Assembly (NCBI GenBank): GCA_028280635.1
Contig: JANQLM010000063.1
Span: 124,001-188,000, forward strand
Direction of reading: 5' to 3'
Source of the DNA: Halieaceae bacterium
GTDB taxonomy: Bacteria; Pseudomonadota; Gammaproteobacteria; Pseudomonadales; Halieaceae
Length of the DNA stretch: 64,000 nt
In this document: piece after piece, positions 25,970 to 33,486 of the stretch
Numbering within the stretch: position 1 is the stretch's first letter
Layout: each line of letters begins with the position of its first letter
Translations under genes and position numbers: made by a program
The notes under the pieces: model-generated
What the model saw: the letters and a program-made list of their open reading frames with translations, nothing else
Told to the model about the DNA's origin: nothing
The model's database searches: none

Positions 25970-26040
25970 GCGCCTGCGGCGGTCTTTACCAAGCGCCTGC
26001 GGTTGTCTTTACTAAGCGCCTGCAGCGGTCTTTACTAAAG
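25962..26040. repeat. 23-bp tandem repeat, 3.4 copies, upstream of tRNA-Pro
   Basis: Units at 25962-25984, 25985-26007 and 26008-26030, plus a partial copy at 26031-26040. Each reads about TTTACYARGCGCCTGCGGCGGTC, with one or a few changes. The first unit contains the stop codon of the DUF3094 gene. The last partial copy supplies TTTACT, the likely -35 element of the tRNA promoter. Confidence 0.85.
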
Positions 26041-26058
26041 AGCGCGCTCTGGTATAGT
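26031..26058 (+). promoter_or_regulatory. promoter of tRNA-Pro
   Basis: TTTACT (26031-26036) and TATAGT (26053-26058) with a 16-bp spacer, followed by the GC-rich discriminator AGCGCGCC typical of growth-rate and stringently controlled stable RNA promoters. It lies about 32 nt upstream of the mature tRNA. Confidence 0.6.
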
Positions 26059-26089
26059 AGCGCGCCTCTCAGGTCTCAGGACCCACTGT

Positions 26090-26166
26090 CGGTGTGTAGC
26101 GCAGCCTGGTAGCGCACTTCCTTCGGGAGGAAGGGGTCGGAGGTTCGAATCCTCTCACACCGACCA
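26090..26166 (+). tRNA. tRNA-Pro (anticodon CGG)
   Basis: 77 nt folding into a full cloverleaf: acceptor stem CGGTGTG/CACACCG, D-arm GCGC/GCGC, anticodon stem CTTCC/GGAAG with loop TTCGGGA (anticodon CGG, reading CCG), and a T-arm GGAGG with the TTCGAAT loop. CCA is encoded. The C1-G72 pair is the usual identity feature of bacterial tRNA-Pro. A T6 run follows 6 nt after the gene. Confidence 0.97.
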
Positions 26167-26235
26167 ACTCCTTTTTTGACATCCAGTGTTCGGATTTCCG
26201 GCCCACCACCATGGCTGGCGGGCGTTCAGCGGCGC

Positions 26236-26252
26236 ATGTTGCTGCGCAACAT
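26236..26252. other. small inverted repeat downstream of tRNA-Pro
   Basis: ATGTTGC and GCAACAT are perfect 7-bp arms around a 3-nt loop. No T-run follows directly, so it is not a clear intrinsic terminator. It lies between the tRNA and the duplicated tRNA end. Confidence 0.45.
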
Positions 26253-26267
26253 AAACGCTTGCTTCAC

Positions 26268-26283
26268 CCTCTCACACCGACCA
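26268..26283. repeat. duplicate of the tRNA-Pro 3' end (att-like remnant)
   Basis: CCTCTCACACCGACCA here is identical to the last 16 nt of tRNA-Pro (26151-26166), 117 bp away. The bases after it (AATCTCCTTTT) also resemble those after the tRNA (ACTCCTTTTTT). The rest of a tRNA is missing. This could be the trace of a lost tandem tRNA copy or of an integrated element that used the tRNA 3' end. No integrase is nearby. Confidence 0.7.
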
Positions 26284-26297
26284 ATCTCCTTTTCTGC

Positions 26298-26669
26298 TCA
26301 AGCATCCGCCTTCACGTGGAAGAACTCCCAGGCGTGGCCGTTCGGGTCTGTTACCCAGGTCTTGTCCTGCAGGGCGTAGCAGCAGGTGGTGTCGGTTTCC
26401 GGGATGGTCTTCAGGCCCAGGTCCTGCAGGCGCTGGTCCATGGCAGCGACGGTTTTTGAATCCCCGACTTCGATGCCCAGGTGGCTGATCTGGCTGCCGG
26501 CCGCGGGTTCATCGGTCTGGTTGAGGGTCAGGTTGACGGCTGGGTCGGCGATATCGAATTTGGCCCAGCGCTCTCTCTGCTTGGCCGGTTCCTGCCCGAA
26601 CAGCTTGCTGTAGAAGGCGATGGATTCGTCAAAGCGGTGGGTGTTGAGGGCGATATGGATTCTGCTCAT
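26298..26669 (-). CDS. ArsI/CadI-type glyoxalase-fold metal-resistance protein
   Basis: A 123-residue vicinal-oxygen-chelate protein. Known ArsI members are Fe(II) dioxygenases that cleave the carbon-arsenic bond of trivalent organoarsenicals. His5, His63 and Glu115 are placed as metal ligands, and the vicinal Cys96-Cys97 pair ([12 protein letters not shown]) is the arsenic-binding signature. Start ATG 26669 has a strong GGAGGAG Shine-Dalgarno. The frame is open upstream to an ATG at 26804 that overlaps the arsR stop, so a 45-residue extension cannot be excluded. The arsR gene lies directly upstream. Confidence 0.82.
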   Translation of the reverse strand: MSRIHIALNTHRFDESIAFYSKLFGQEPAKQRERWAKFDIADPAVNLTLNQTDEPAAGSQISHLGIEVGDSKTVAAMDQRLQDLGLKTIPETDTTCCYALQDKTWVTDPNGHAWEFFHVKADA

Positions 26670-26728
26670 TTTGGCAATCTCCTCCGTGATCAGTTCACGG
26701 CATTGGTTACGGGTTTTACAACGGTATT

Positions 26729-26744
26729 TTTCGAATAATCGAAA
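26729..26744. promoter_or_regulatory. second ArsR-operator-like palindrome, between arsR and the arsI-like gene
   Basis: TTTCGA and TCGAAA arms around ATAA. The same half-sites form the palindrome directly in front of arsR (27137-27156), there with a 6-nt centre. Its position 60 nt before the arsI-like start suggests separate control of that gene by the same repressor. Confidence 0.5.
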
Positions 26745-26800
26745 TAGTTCGGCAAAAAAAGGCCCGAAGTACACCGAGGGGATAGTTTGTCTGGCGTTGT

Positions 26801-27136
26801 TCATGGTTTTCCTGATGCGGCGTTTTTCGCCTCGATCTCCACCCCGCAGCCACTGCAGCAGTCGTGGTAGAGGAAGTTCAGCAGGTCGCCCAGGGTGTCC
26901 GCGTTGGCCTGGTACCACACCCACTGGCGTTCCTTGCGGGATTGCACCAGGCCTTCCCGGCGCAGCCGGTCCAGGTGGTGGGACAGGGTCGAGCCCGGGA
27001 TATCGGTGGCCTTGCTGATATCACCCGCACTGATTTCGGCAGGGTAGACATTCAGCAGCAGCTTGAGAATCCCGAGCCGGGCTTCGTTGCCGATGGCGGC
27101 GAGGCGATCTGCATGGATAGCGAGATTTGATTCCAT
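26801..27136 (-). CDS. ArsR-family metalloregulator
   Basis: A 111-residue winged-helix repressor (helix-turn-helix about 35-65, ISKATDIPGSTLSHHLDRLRREG) with a C-terminal cysteine cluster Cys93, Cys94 and Cys97 (HDCCSGCG). This resembles the C-terminal arsenic sites of Acidithiobacillus-type ArsR proteins. It is expected to release DNA on binding trivalent arsenic. ATG 27136 is directly adjacent to the operator-like palindrome; a GTG at 27175 would add 13 residues but would put the operator inside the gene. Its stop overlaps an ATG in the arsI-like frame. Confidence 0.88.
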   Translation of the reverse strand: MESNLAIHADRLAAIGNEARLGILKLLLNVYPAEISAGDISKATDIPGSTLSHHLDRLRREGLVQSRKERQWVWYQANADTLGDLLNFLYHDCCSGCGVEIEAKNAASGKP

Positions 27137-27171
27137 ATTTCGAATATTATCGAAATAATGTGAGATGGCAA
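27137..27171 (-). promoter_or_regulatory. arsR promoter and operator; predicted leaderless transcript
   Basis: Read on the minus strand, TTGCCA (27171-27166) and TAATAT (27149-27144) are 16 bp apart. The -10 lies inside a perfect palindrome of ATTTCGA and TCGAAAT arms (27137-27156), which fits repression by ArsR. Only 7 nt separate the -10 from the arsR ATG, so transcription would start at about the A of ATG. No Shine-Dalgarno precedes that ATG. Confidence 0.6.
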
Positions 27172-27192
27172 GCACTTTTTTGCATCAAAAAC

Positions 27193-27816
27193 TCAGTCGC
27201 GCGCGAGAAGTGTCAGGCCCAGTGCCTTGAGATCAGCCAGGCTGCGAGCCGCCCGAGTGCCGGACTGCTCAACGATGCTGACAAACAGGGCGTGGAGCAT
27301 CTCCAGCATCAGGCGGCCGCGGCGTTCGCGCTCGGCCTTGCTGTGGCTCAGCCCCAGGCGTCGGAACATCTCGGCCAGGCGGCTGATCAGCAGCTCGTCG
27401 TGCTCGTCGTCGAGGTCACGCAGTTCAGGTACGGCCCACATCGCCTGTACCAACGGCAGCATGCCGCGCTGCTCCCGGTAGACGGCCAGCATGCGCGGGA
27501 AAGATTTGTCCACGAAGGTCTCGAGATCCATTGCCTCCAGGTCCCAGGCGGCAATCTCGTCCAGCGCCCGGGTCTGCTCCTCCAGCCAGTGTTCGCCGAG
27601 GGCATAGAGGATGGCCTGTTTGTTGGGAAAGTAGTGGTAGAGGCTGCCGACGGAAATGCCCATCTCCCGGGCAATCAGGATGGTGGTGAGGTCGTCGAAG
27701 CCGACCCGCTCCAGCAGCATGGCCGTAGTGTTCAGGATATGCTCGCGACGCTGCAGCGAGCGTTCCTGACGTGGGGTACGTTGTTCAGTAACCTTCAGTT
27801 TGCGATGCAGTGCCAC
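27193..27816 (-). CDS. TetR-family transcriptional regulator
   Basis: A 207-residue protein with an N-terminal TetR DNA-binding domain (HILNTTAMLLERVGFDDLTT, then IAREMGISVGSLYHYFPNK at about 48-66) and an all-helical ligand domain. It lies 3 nt downstream of puuB on the same strand, so polyamine or gamma-glutamyl-polyamine control of the puuB/puuA pair is a reasonable inference. The 39-bp palindrome between puuB and puuA is a candidate binding site. Confidence 0.88.
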   Translation of the reverse strand: MALHRKLKVTEQRTPRQERSLQRREHILNTTAMLLERVGFDDLTTILIAREMGISVGSLYHYFPNKQAILYALGEHWLEEQTRALDEIAAWDLEAMDLETFVDKSFPRMLAVYREQRGMLPLVQAMWAVPELRDLDDEHDELLISRLAEMFRRLGLSHSKAERERRGRLMLEMLHALFVSIVEQSGTRAARSLADLKALGLTLLARD

Positions 27817-27819
27817 GGC

Positions 27820-29106
27820 CTAGCTCCCGATCCGGTCGAGCATGGCGTGCCAGCCCATCGCCAGCACCAGCCCGGGCCAGCGCAGCAGGGTACCGCCCGG
27901 GAAGGTGGAGGTGGGCACGCTGGCCATCACGTCGAAGCGCTCCGCGGTACCGCTGATCGCCTCGGCCAGCAGTTTGCCGGCCAGCGAGGCGATGGTAATG
28001 CCGTGGCCGGAGTAGCCGTGAGCGTAGAACACATTGCCCGACAGCCGGCCGAAGTGGGGCATGCGCGACATGGTGATGGCCAGTGTTCCCCCCCAGGCGT
28101 AGTCGATCTTCACGTCCTCCAGTTCCGGGTAGACGCCCAGCATGCACTTGCGCACCAGCCCCTGGATATCCGCCGGGAAACGCCGGGAGTAGGACTCGCC
28201 GCCACCAAACAGCAGCCGCCAGTCCTGGGACAGCTTCCAGTAGTTGATCACGAACAGGCTGTCGGACATGGCGCAGTCGTCGCGAATCAGGCTGCGGGCT
28301 TTGTCTTCGCCCAGGGGCTCGGTGGCCAGCACGAAGTTATTGATGGGCATGATTTTACCGGCCAGCGGCTTCGACAGGCGCTCCAGGTAGCCGTTGCAGG
28401 CAAGAATCATGAAGCGCGCCCGTACACTGCCCCGGGCAGTCTTCACCGTGACGTGTTCGCCTTCCTTGTAGCCGGTCACCCGGCTGTCTTCATAGATCTC
28501 CGCGCCGAGGTCCCGCGCGGCTTCCGCAAGGCCGAGCGCGTACTTAAGGGGATGCAGGTGGCGTGCTCGGGAATCGAACAGGCCCGCGTGAAAGCGCCGT
28601 GAGCTGGTCATTTGTTCCAGCTCATCACGCTCGATATAGCGCGCCGCCCCGTAGTCGTAGTCGCGCTGCAGTTTCTCAGCGTAGGCCTTCAGTTCTCCCG
28701 CGTGCGAGCGCTTGGCGGCGACGTGCAGGTCACCGGACTTGAGTTCGCAGTCGATACTGAAGCGCTCGACCAAGCCAACCACGGTATCCACGGCTTCCAG
28801 CCCCAGGTCCCAAAGGCGTCTCGCCTGCTCCTTGCCCACCCGTTCTTCCAGGTCTTCCTGGTCGGCGCGCTGCCCGGAGCTGCAGTGGCCGCCGTTGCGC
28901 CCCGAGGCGCCCCAGGCCACGCGTTCGGCCTCCAGTAATACTACCCTGTAGCCCTTGTCGCGCAGGTGAATGGCACTGGAAAGGCCGGTGAAGCCGCCGC
29001 CGACAATACAGACGTCAGCGTCTACCTCGCCTTCCAGCCTGGGAAAGCTGCCGATCTGCGGTGCGCTGGCGGCGTACCAGGAATTCACGTGCGCGGCGGC
29101 GGTCAT
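27820..29106 (-). CDS. puuB: FAD-dependent oxidoreductase, gamma-glutamylputrescine oxidase type
   Basis: A 428-residue flavoprotein of the D-amino-acid-oxidase fold. The FAD loop VCIVGGGFTGLSSA is at about 32-45, followed by GASGRNGGHCSSGQR, and near the C-terminus YAHGYSGHGIT. These match PuuB, which oxidises gamma-glutamylputrescine. It is divergent from a puuA-like gene, which supports the assignment, although related OrdL/amine oxidases share the motifs. It forms a unit with the TetR gene downstream. Confidence 0.85.
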   Translation of the reverse strand: MTAAAHVNSWYAASAPQIGSFPRLEGEVDADVCIVGGGFTGLSSAIHLRDKGYRVVLLEAERVAWGASGRNGGHCSSGQRADQEDLEERVGKEQARRLWDLGLEAVDTVVGLVERFSIDCELKSGDLHVAAKRSHAGELKAYAEKLQRDYDYGAARYIERDELEQMTSSRRFHAGLFDSRARHLHPLKYALGLAEAARDLGAEIYEDSRVTGYKEGEHVTVKTARGSVRARFMILACNGYLERLSKPLAGKIMPINNFVLATEPLGEDKARSLIRDDCAMSDSLFVINYWKLSQDWRLLFGGGESYSRRFPADIQGLVRKCMLGVYPELEDVKIDYAWGGTLAITMSRMPHFGRLSGNVFYAHGYSGHGITIASLAGKLLAEAISGTAERFDVMASVPTSTFPGGTLLRWPGLVLAMGWHAMLDRIGS

Positions 29107-29114
29107 ATCTGAAT

Positions 29115-29153
29115 CCGAATAATTGTTCGAAATAATATTGAATAATAATTCGG
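29115..29153. promoter_or_regulatory. 39-bp imperfect palindrome in the puuB/puuA divergent gap
   Basis: CCGAATAATT (29115-29124) and AATAATTCGG (29144-29153) are near-complementary ends of an AT-rich imperfect palindrome. It overlaps the probable puuA -35 (TTGAAT at 29138) and lies 9 nt upstream of the puuB start, so one repressor bound here could silence both genes. The TetR protein encoded at 27193-27816 is the obvious candidate. Confidence 0.5.
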
Positions 29154-29167
29154 CTTTTTGCCATAAT
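29138..29167 (+). promoter_or_regulatory. candidate puuA promoter
   Basis: TTGAAT (29138-29143) and CATAAT (29162-29167), spacer 18 bp, about 29 nt before the puuA ATG. The -35 lies inside the palindrome described at 29115-29153. Confidence 0.45.
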
Positions 29168-29195
29168 CAACGCTTTCGGCATTTGGGCGACATTT

Positions 29196-30530
29196 ATGGA
29201 CGTCATCGAGCAGTGGTTACGCGAGCACCAGATCTCCGAAGTGGAGGCCATGGTGCCCGATCTCACCGGCAACGCGCGGGGCAAGTTCATTCCGGCGGCG
29301 CAGTTCATGCAGGGCGGCAACCCCAAGCTGCCGGAGAGCATCCTGATCCAGACCGTGACCGGCGAGTACAGCGACGACCACTGGGATTTCGTTGAGCCGA
29401 CCGACGCCGACATGATCCTCAAACCGGACCCCAGCACCATGCGTGTGGTGCCCTGGGCCAGGGAACCCACCGCCCAGATCATCCACGACTGCTATACCGC
29501 GGACGGCGAGCCGCATCCGCTGGCTACCCGCAATGTGCTCAAGCGTGTACTGGCGCTGTATGCAGAGAAGGGCCTGACGCCGGTGATCGCGCCGGAGGTC
29601 GAGTTTTATCTGGTGAGCCGCAACACCGACCCGGACAATGAGCTGGAGGCGCCTACCGGCCGCAGCGGACGGCCGGAAATGTCGCGCCAGTCCTACAGCA
29701 TCGACGCGGTGGCCGAGTTCGAGGACTTCGTGGAAGACATGTACGACTTCGCCGAAGCTCAGGAGTTGGACGCAGATACGCTGATCCACGAAAACGGCGT
29801 GGCGCAGATGGAGATCAACTTCCTGCACGGTGATGCGCTCAAGCTGGCGGACCAGGTGTTTACCTTCAAACGCACGGTGCGGGAGACCGCCCACAAGCAC
29901 GGCATGTACGCCACCTTCATGGCCAAGCCCATGCAGGAGGAGCCCGGCAGTGCGCTGCACATTCACCAGAGTGTGTTGAATGCTGAGGGCCGCAATATCT
30001 TCGCCGCGGACGACGGCACTCACACGCCTCAGTTCCTGGCCTATATTGCCGGACTGCAGCGGTTCACGCCGGACCTGATCAGCCTCTACGCCCCCAACGT
30101 GAATTCCTACCGGCGGCTGGCGCCGGATATCTCCGCGCCGATCAATCTGAACTGGGGTATCGACAACCGCACCACCGCCTTCCGGGTGCCGGAAAGTCCG
30201 CCCGCGGCTACCCGGGTGGAAAACCGCTTCCCGGGTGCTGATGCCAACCCCTACCTGGCGCTGGCCGCCAGCCTCGCCAGTGGCCTGCTGGGCATGGAGC
30301 TGGGCCTGACCCCCACCGAGCCCCACCAGGGAACGGCCAACGAAGACGCGGTGGAAGTGGCGCGCAGCCTGGAAGAGGGCCTGCGCAACCTGATGAGCAC
30401 GCCCGCCCTGGTCGACATCTTTGGGGATCTGTTCCTGCGCGCATATACTGCGGTGAAACTCGATGAGTTCGAGGAGTTCAACCAGGTCATCAGCTCCTGG
30501 GAGCGCGAACATCTCCTGCTCAACGTCTGA
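29196..30530 (+). CDS. puuA: glutamine-synthetase-family ligase, gamma-glutamylputrescine synthetase type
   Basis: A 444-residue enzyme of the glutamine synthetase fold. The N-terminal beta-grasp carries VPDLTGNARGKFIP, and the catalytic part has EVEFYLV, the INFLHGDALKLADQ segment, SALHIHQS and the arginine-rich NRTTAFRVPES region. Divergence from a puuB-type oxidase indicates gamma-glutamylation of putrescine or a similar amine rather than ammonia assimilation. The specific polyamine is not known. Confidence 0.86.
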   Translation: MDVIEQWLREHQISEVEAMVPDLTGNARGKFIPAAQFMQGGNPKLPESILIQTVTGEYSDDHWDFVEPTDADMILKPDPSTMRVVPWAREPTAQIIHDCYTADGEPHPLATRNVLKRVLALYAEKGLTPVIAPEVEFYLVSRNTDPDNELEAPTGRSGRPEMSRQSYSIDAVAEFEDFVEDMYDFAEAQELDADTLIHENGVAQMEINFLHGDALKLADQVFTFKRTVRETAHKHGMYATFMAKPMQEEPGSALHIHQSVLNAEGRNIFAADDGTHTPQFLAYIAGLQRFTPDLISLYAPNVNSYRRLAPDISAPINLNWGIDNRTTAFRVPESPPAATRVENRFPGADANPYLALAASLASGLLGMELGLTPTEPHQGTANEDAVEVARSLEEGLRNLMSTPALVDIFGDLFLRAYTAVKLDEFEEFNQVISSWEREHLLLNV

Positions 30531-30569
30531 ACCGGCGTGCTGTCCTGGCCGGTGTGCCAGGGGGCCTGC

Positions 30570-32582
30570 ATGACGACACGACACAGCGCCGGCGCGTTCG
30601 CGCTGGCAACACTACTGCTCAGCGGTTGCAGCGAGCGCCCGGTACCGGACGTCGACGCCGAACCGGCGGATAAGGTCTTTGTGGGTGGCACGGTGTACAC
30701 CGCCAACGCCGAGCAGGCCACCGTCACTGCGCTGGCGGTGAGTGGCGAGCGCATCGTTTACGTTGGCGATGACGCTGGCGCCAGGGCGCTGATGAACGAT
30801 AGCACCGAGGTGGTGGATCTCAACGGCCGCATGGTGCTGCCAGGCCTGCACGATATGCATATTCACCCCATGCGCATTGTCGATGACGGCAGCTGTGATA
30901 TCGGCAGCGAGCCGTTGAATCTGGCGGAGCTGTCGAGCCTGGTCGAGGGCTGCATCGCCGAGCGGGCGTTGCCCGAGGGTGAATGGTTGCCGGTGTCGCA
31001 GTGGAACTTCGCGGTTGGCAACCGGCCCGCGGGCGGCTTTGACTCTTTGCGCGAAGCCCTGGATGCGGCGGCGCCGAAACACCCGGTGATCCTCTGGGGC
31101 AACGATGGCCATCACGGAGCCGTGAATTCCGCGGCGCTGGCCCGTGCCGTCAACGACAGGGGAGTTATCGTCGGCATCAGTGCCGCCACCCTGGCCACGG
31201 ATTTTGCCGACTACCGGGAAACCATCGGTGTCGATGCCAGCGGCGAACCCAATGGTGAGCTGCATGAGACTGCCCGGGACCTGGTGCAGCCGCCCAATGG
31301 CCTGCTGGGGGGAGAACTGCCTCCGGGGCATATGCAAAAGGTGGCAAAGAAGCTGGCCGCCAACGGCATCACGACCTTGATGGATGCCGCCACGCCGCCT
31401 CAGAGCCTGCCCGTCTACAAGGACCTGTTGGACAGCGGCGGCATGAACTTCAACCTGTCGACAGCGGTCTTCCTGGATGTGCCCTCCTACCATCGGGAGG
31501 GCGGCGTCGACGTGTCGCGAATGGTCGCCGACATTGAGCTGCTGCGTGCCGAGTTTGATCCGCTGCCCCAGCTAACAGTGGATACCGCCAAGATCTTCGT
31601 GGACGGGGTGATGGAAGGGAATCCCCTCAACGACCCGCCAACGCTCCCCAACGCCGCCGTTATCAACCCCTACCAGCAGCCGCGCTTCGCCCTCGACATG
31701 GAGGCCGGCACCGCGGAAATCGCCGGCTACGTCGATACCAACAGCGAGATCTGCCAGAAAGTGCGCGATGCCATGGACCACTACCTGGCACCGCAGGTGA
31801 ACGCGGTATTCCGCCGGGAGTTTGGCTTCTACCCTCAGCAATGTCGCATTAGTCGCGGGGTGCTGGAGCACCCGGCGGATTTCCTCCACGCCTATATGCG
31901 CGAGCTCGACAAAGCCGGCATCAAGATACACGCCCATGTTATCGGCGATCGCGCGGCGCGCACGGCAGTGGAGGGCTTTGAAGCCCTGCGGTCCGCCAAC
32001 GGCAACTCCGGCCTGCTGCACAGCCTCGCGCATATTCACATGGTGGCGCCAGACGACTTCCAGCGCATAGGCGACCTGGGCCTCTACCTGGTCTTTACCT
32101 ATGCCTGGGCGGCGCCGGAGTTCTTCTACGACATGACCGTCAACCCATTTATCGACCAGCTTGCGGGCGTCGAAGATTTGTATCGCGCTGATTCCTATTA
32201 CATGACCAACGTCTACCCGGCGGCCCAACTCGCCAACCTCGGTGCCGTGCTGGCCGGCGGCAGTGACGCCCCGGTAGACACCCGCGAGCCCCGGCCCTTC
32301 TACAACATCCAGCAGGCGGTCACCCGCGCCAACACCGACGGCGTGGTGATGAATGCCGCTGGCCGGGTTTCTACTCGTGCGGCGCTCGACGCCTACACCA
32401 TTCATGGTGCGCAGTTGTTCGGGCACGCCGACCAAACCGGCTCGCTGGAAGTGGGCAAGTATGCCGACCTGGTGGTGATTGACCGTGACCTGCTGGCGCT
32501 GGAGGCCGAGGGCCGGGCGGATACCATTGCCGAGGCCGAGGTTTTGCTGACCCTTTTCCGCGGCAAGGTGGTGTACCGCTGA
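30570..32582 (+). CDS. YtcJ-type amidohydrolase, predicted lipoprotein
   Basis: A 670-residue metal-dependent hydrolase of the amidohydrolase_3 (YtcJ) group. The metal motif is LHDMHIHP (His97, His99), with a later AHIHMV histidine pair and the GGSDAPVDT aspartate. The N-terminus is a lipoprotein signal with lipobox LSGC (Cys20), so the enzyme is probably tethered in the cell envelope. ATG 30570 is chosen over the frame start at 30537 because it begins the signal and follows GGGGG. Its TGA overlaps the next ATG, coupling it to the membrane protein downstream. Substrate unknown. Confidence 0.8.
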   Translation: MTTRHSAGAFALATLLLSGCSERPVPDVDAEPADKVFVGGTVYTANAEQATVTALAVSGERIVYVGDDAGARALMNDSTEVVDLNGRMVLPGLHDMHIHPMRIVDDGSCDIGSEPLNLAELSSLVEGCIAERALPEGEWLPVSQWNFAVGNRPAGGFDSLREALDAAAPKHPVILWGNDGHHGAVNSAALARAVNDRGVIVGISAATLATDFADYRETIGVDASGEPNGELHETARDLVQPPNGLLGGELPPGHMQKVAKKLAANGITTLMDAATPPQSLPVYKDLLDSGGMNFNLSTAVFLDVPSYHREGGVDVSRMVADIELLRAEFDPLPQLTVDTAKIFVDGVMEGNPLNDPPTLPNAAVINPYQQPRFALDMEAGTAEIAGYVDTNSEICQKVRDAMDHYLAPQVNAVFRREFGFYPQQCRISRGVLEHPADFLHAYMRELDKAGIKIHAHVIGDRAARTAVEGFEALRSANGNSGLLHSLAHIHMVAPDDFQRIGDLGLYLVFTYAWAAPEFFYDMTVNPFIDQLAGVEDLYRADSYYMTNVYPAAQLANLGAVLAGGSDAPVDTREPRPFYNIQQAVTRANTDGVVMNAAGRVSTRAALDAYTIHGAQLFGHADQTGSLEVGKYADLVVIDRDLLALEAEGRADTIAEAEVLLTLFRGKVVYR

Positions 32583-33418
32583 TGGAGCATCACCTGCCGC
32601 GCTGGTTCCAGTACACCAAGTACGCCGTCTATGGCCTGCTCGCCCTTAACGTGGTGCTGTTCCTGCGGGAGGAGATGACCACCTTCTCCCACCTGTTCAC
32701 CGGTGAGGCAAATCTCGAGCTGGTGGTGCAGGCCTTCTCCGCCACCATCGACACCGCTGCCTGGGTGGTGCTGTTGCTGATGTTCGAGTTGGAGACCTAT
32801 GTCCTGCCGGACGAGGTCATCAAAGGCAGGGTCAAGTGGAGCCTGCATGGCCTGCGTATCTTAGCCTTCCTGTTTATCGGCTATGCCTGCTACGGGTACT
32901 TCGTAGAGATGTTCTACTACTACGGCAACAGTGTCAGGCCGCTGGCGGCGACCGCCGCCTGCACTCTGGGGGAAGGCTGGTCGATCCTGGTCAAGCTGGA
33001 TGAATTCCAGGCACTGACCCAGGACAACTGCGGCATGTTGCAGGGGGCGCTGTGGCAGGTGGGCAGCGGCCAGGTGGTGGCCGACGCCGACACCCTGCGC
33101 GCCACCCGCTGGCTGGCCTGGGCTGATGTCATCAATTCCGTGACCTGGATCCTGGTGGTCCTGCTGCTGGAAATCGACGTCCGGCTGCAGCTGCGCGGTG
33201 CCTATACCGGTCGCGTACTGTTGACCAGCAAGCTCGGCAAGCTGGTGCTCTACAGCATCCTGTTCGCCGCCGCCGTCTACTGGGGCTTCAAAGGGGATTT
33301 CCTGGACTTCTGGGACGCTTTCCTGTGGCTGTTTGCCTTCTTCTTCATCGAGCAGAACCTGTTCGCCTGGCAGGCGGAAACTGACGAGGCGCGGGAGTCC
33401 CTGCCACAGGCCGGCTGA
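32582..33418 (+). CDS. uncharacterised multi-pass membrane protein
   Basis: A 278-residue protein with about six hydrophobic segments (near 14-30, 48-70, 84-105, 175-195, 215-232 and 240-262) and a loop between the third and fourth with two cysteines (TAACTLGEGW, DNCGMLQ). I recognise no family. It is translationally coupled to the amidohydrolase lipoprotein (one-base stop/start overlap), so the two probably work together. Confidence 0.75.
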   Translation: MEHHLPRWFQYTKYAVYGLLALNVVLFLREEMTTFSHLFTGEANLELVVQAFSATIDTAAWVVLLLMFELETYVLPDEVIKGRVKWSLHGLRILAFLFIGYACYGYFVEMFYYYGNSVRPLAATAACTLGEGWSILVKLDEFQALTQDNCGMLQGALWQVGSGQVVADADTLRATRWLAWADVINSVTWILVVLLLEIDVRLQLRGAYTGRVLLTSKLGKLVLYSILFAAAVYWGFKGDFLDFWDAFLWLFAFFFIEQNLFAWQAETDEARESLPQAG

Positions 33419-33430
33419 TTTTCCCGGCCC

Positions 33431-33461
33431 CAAAAAAAGAAAACCGGCGACAAGCACCGGT
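33431..33461 (-). terminator. intrinsic terminator of the small membrane-protein gene
   Basis: On the minus strand, ACCGG and CCGGT form a stem around a 9-nt loop and are followed directly by TTTTCTTTTTTT. It ends the minus-strand gene at 33487-33816. On the plus strand it lies just after the membrane-protein gene but lacks a T-run in that direction. Confidence 0.7.
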
Positions 33462-33486
33462 CAAGCTACATCTTCCAGGAGAACAA

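Noticed and set aside
25962-26040. The 23-bp repeats as a CRISPR array
   Set aside because: The copies are directly tandem with no spacers.
26090-26166. An integrated element at tRNA-Pro still present in the window
   Set aside because: Only 101 bp lie between the two tRNA-end copies, with no integrase or phage genes on either side.
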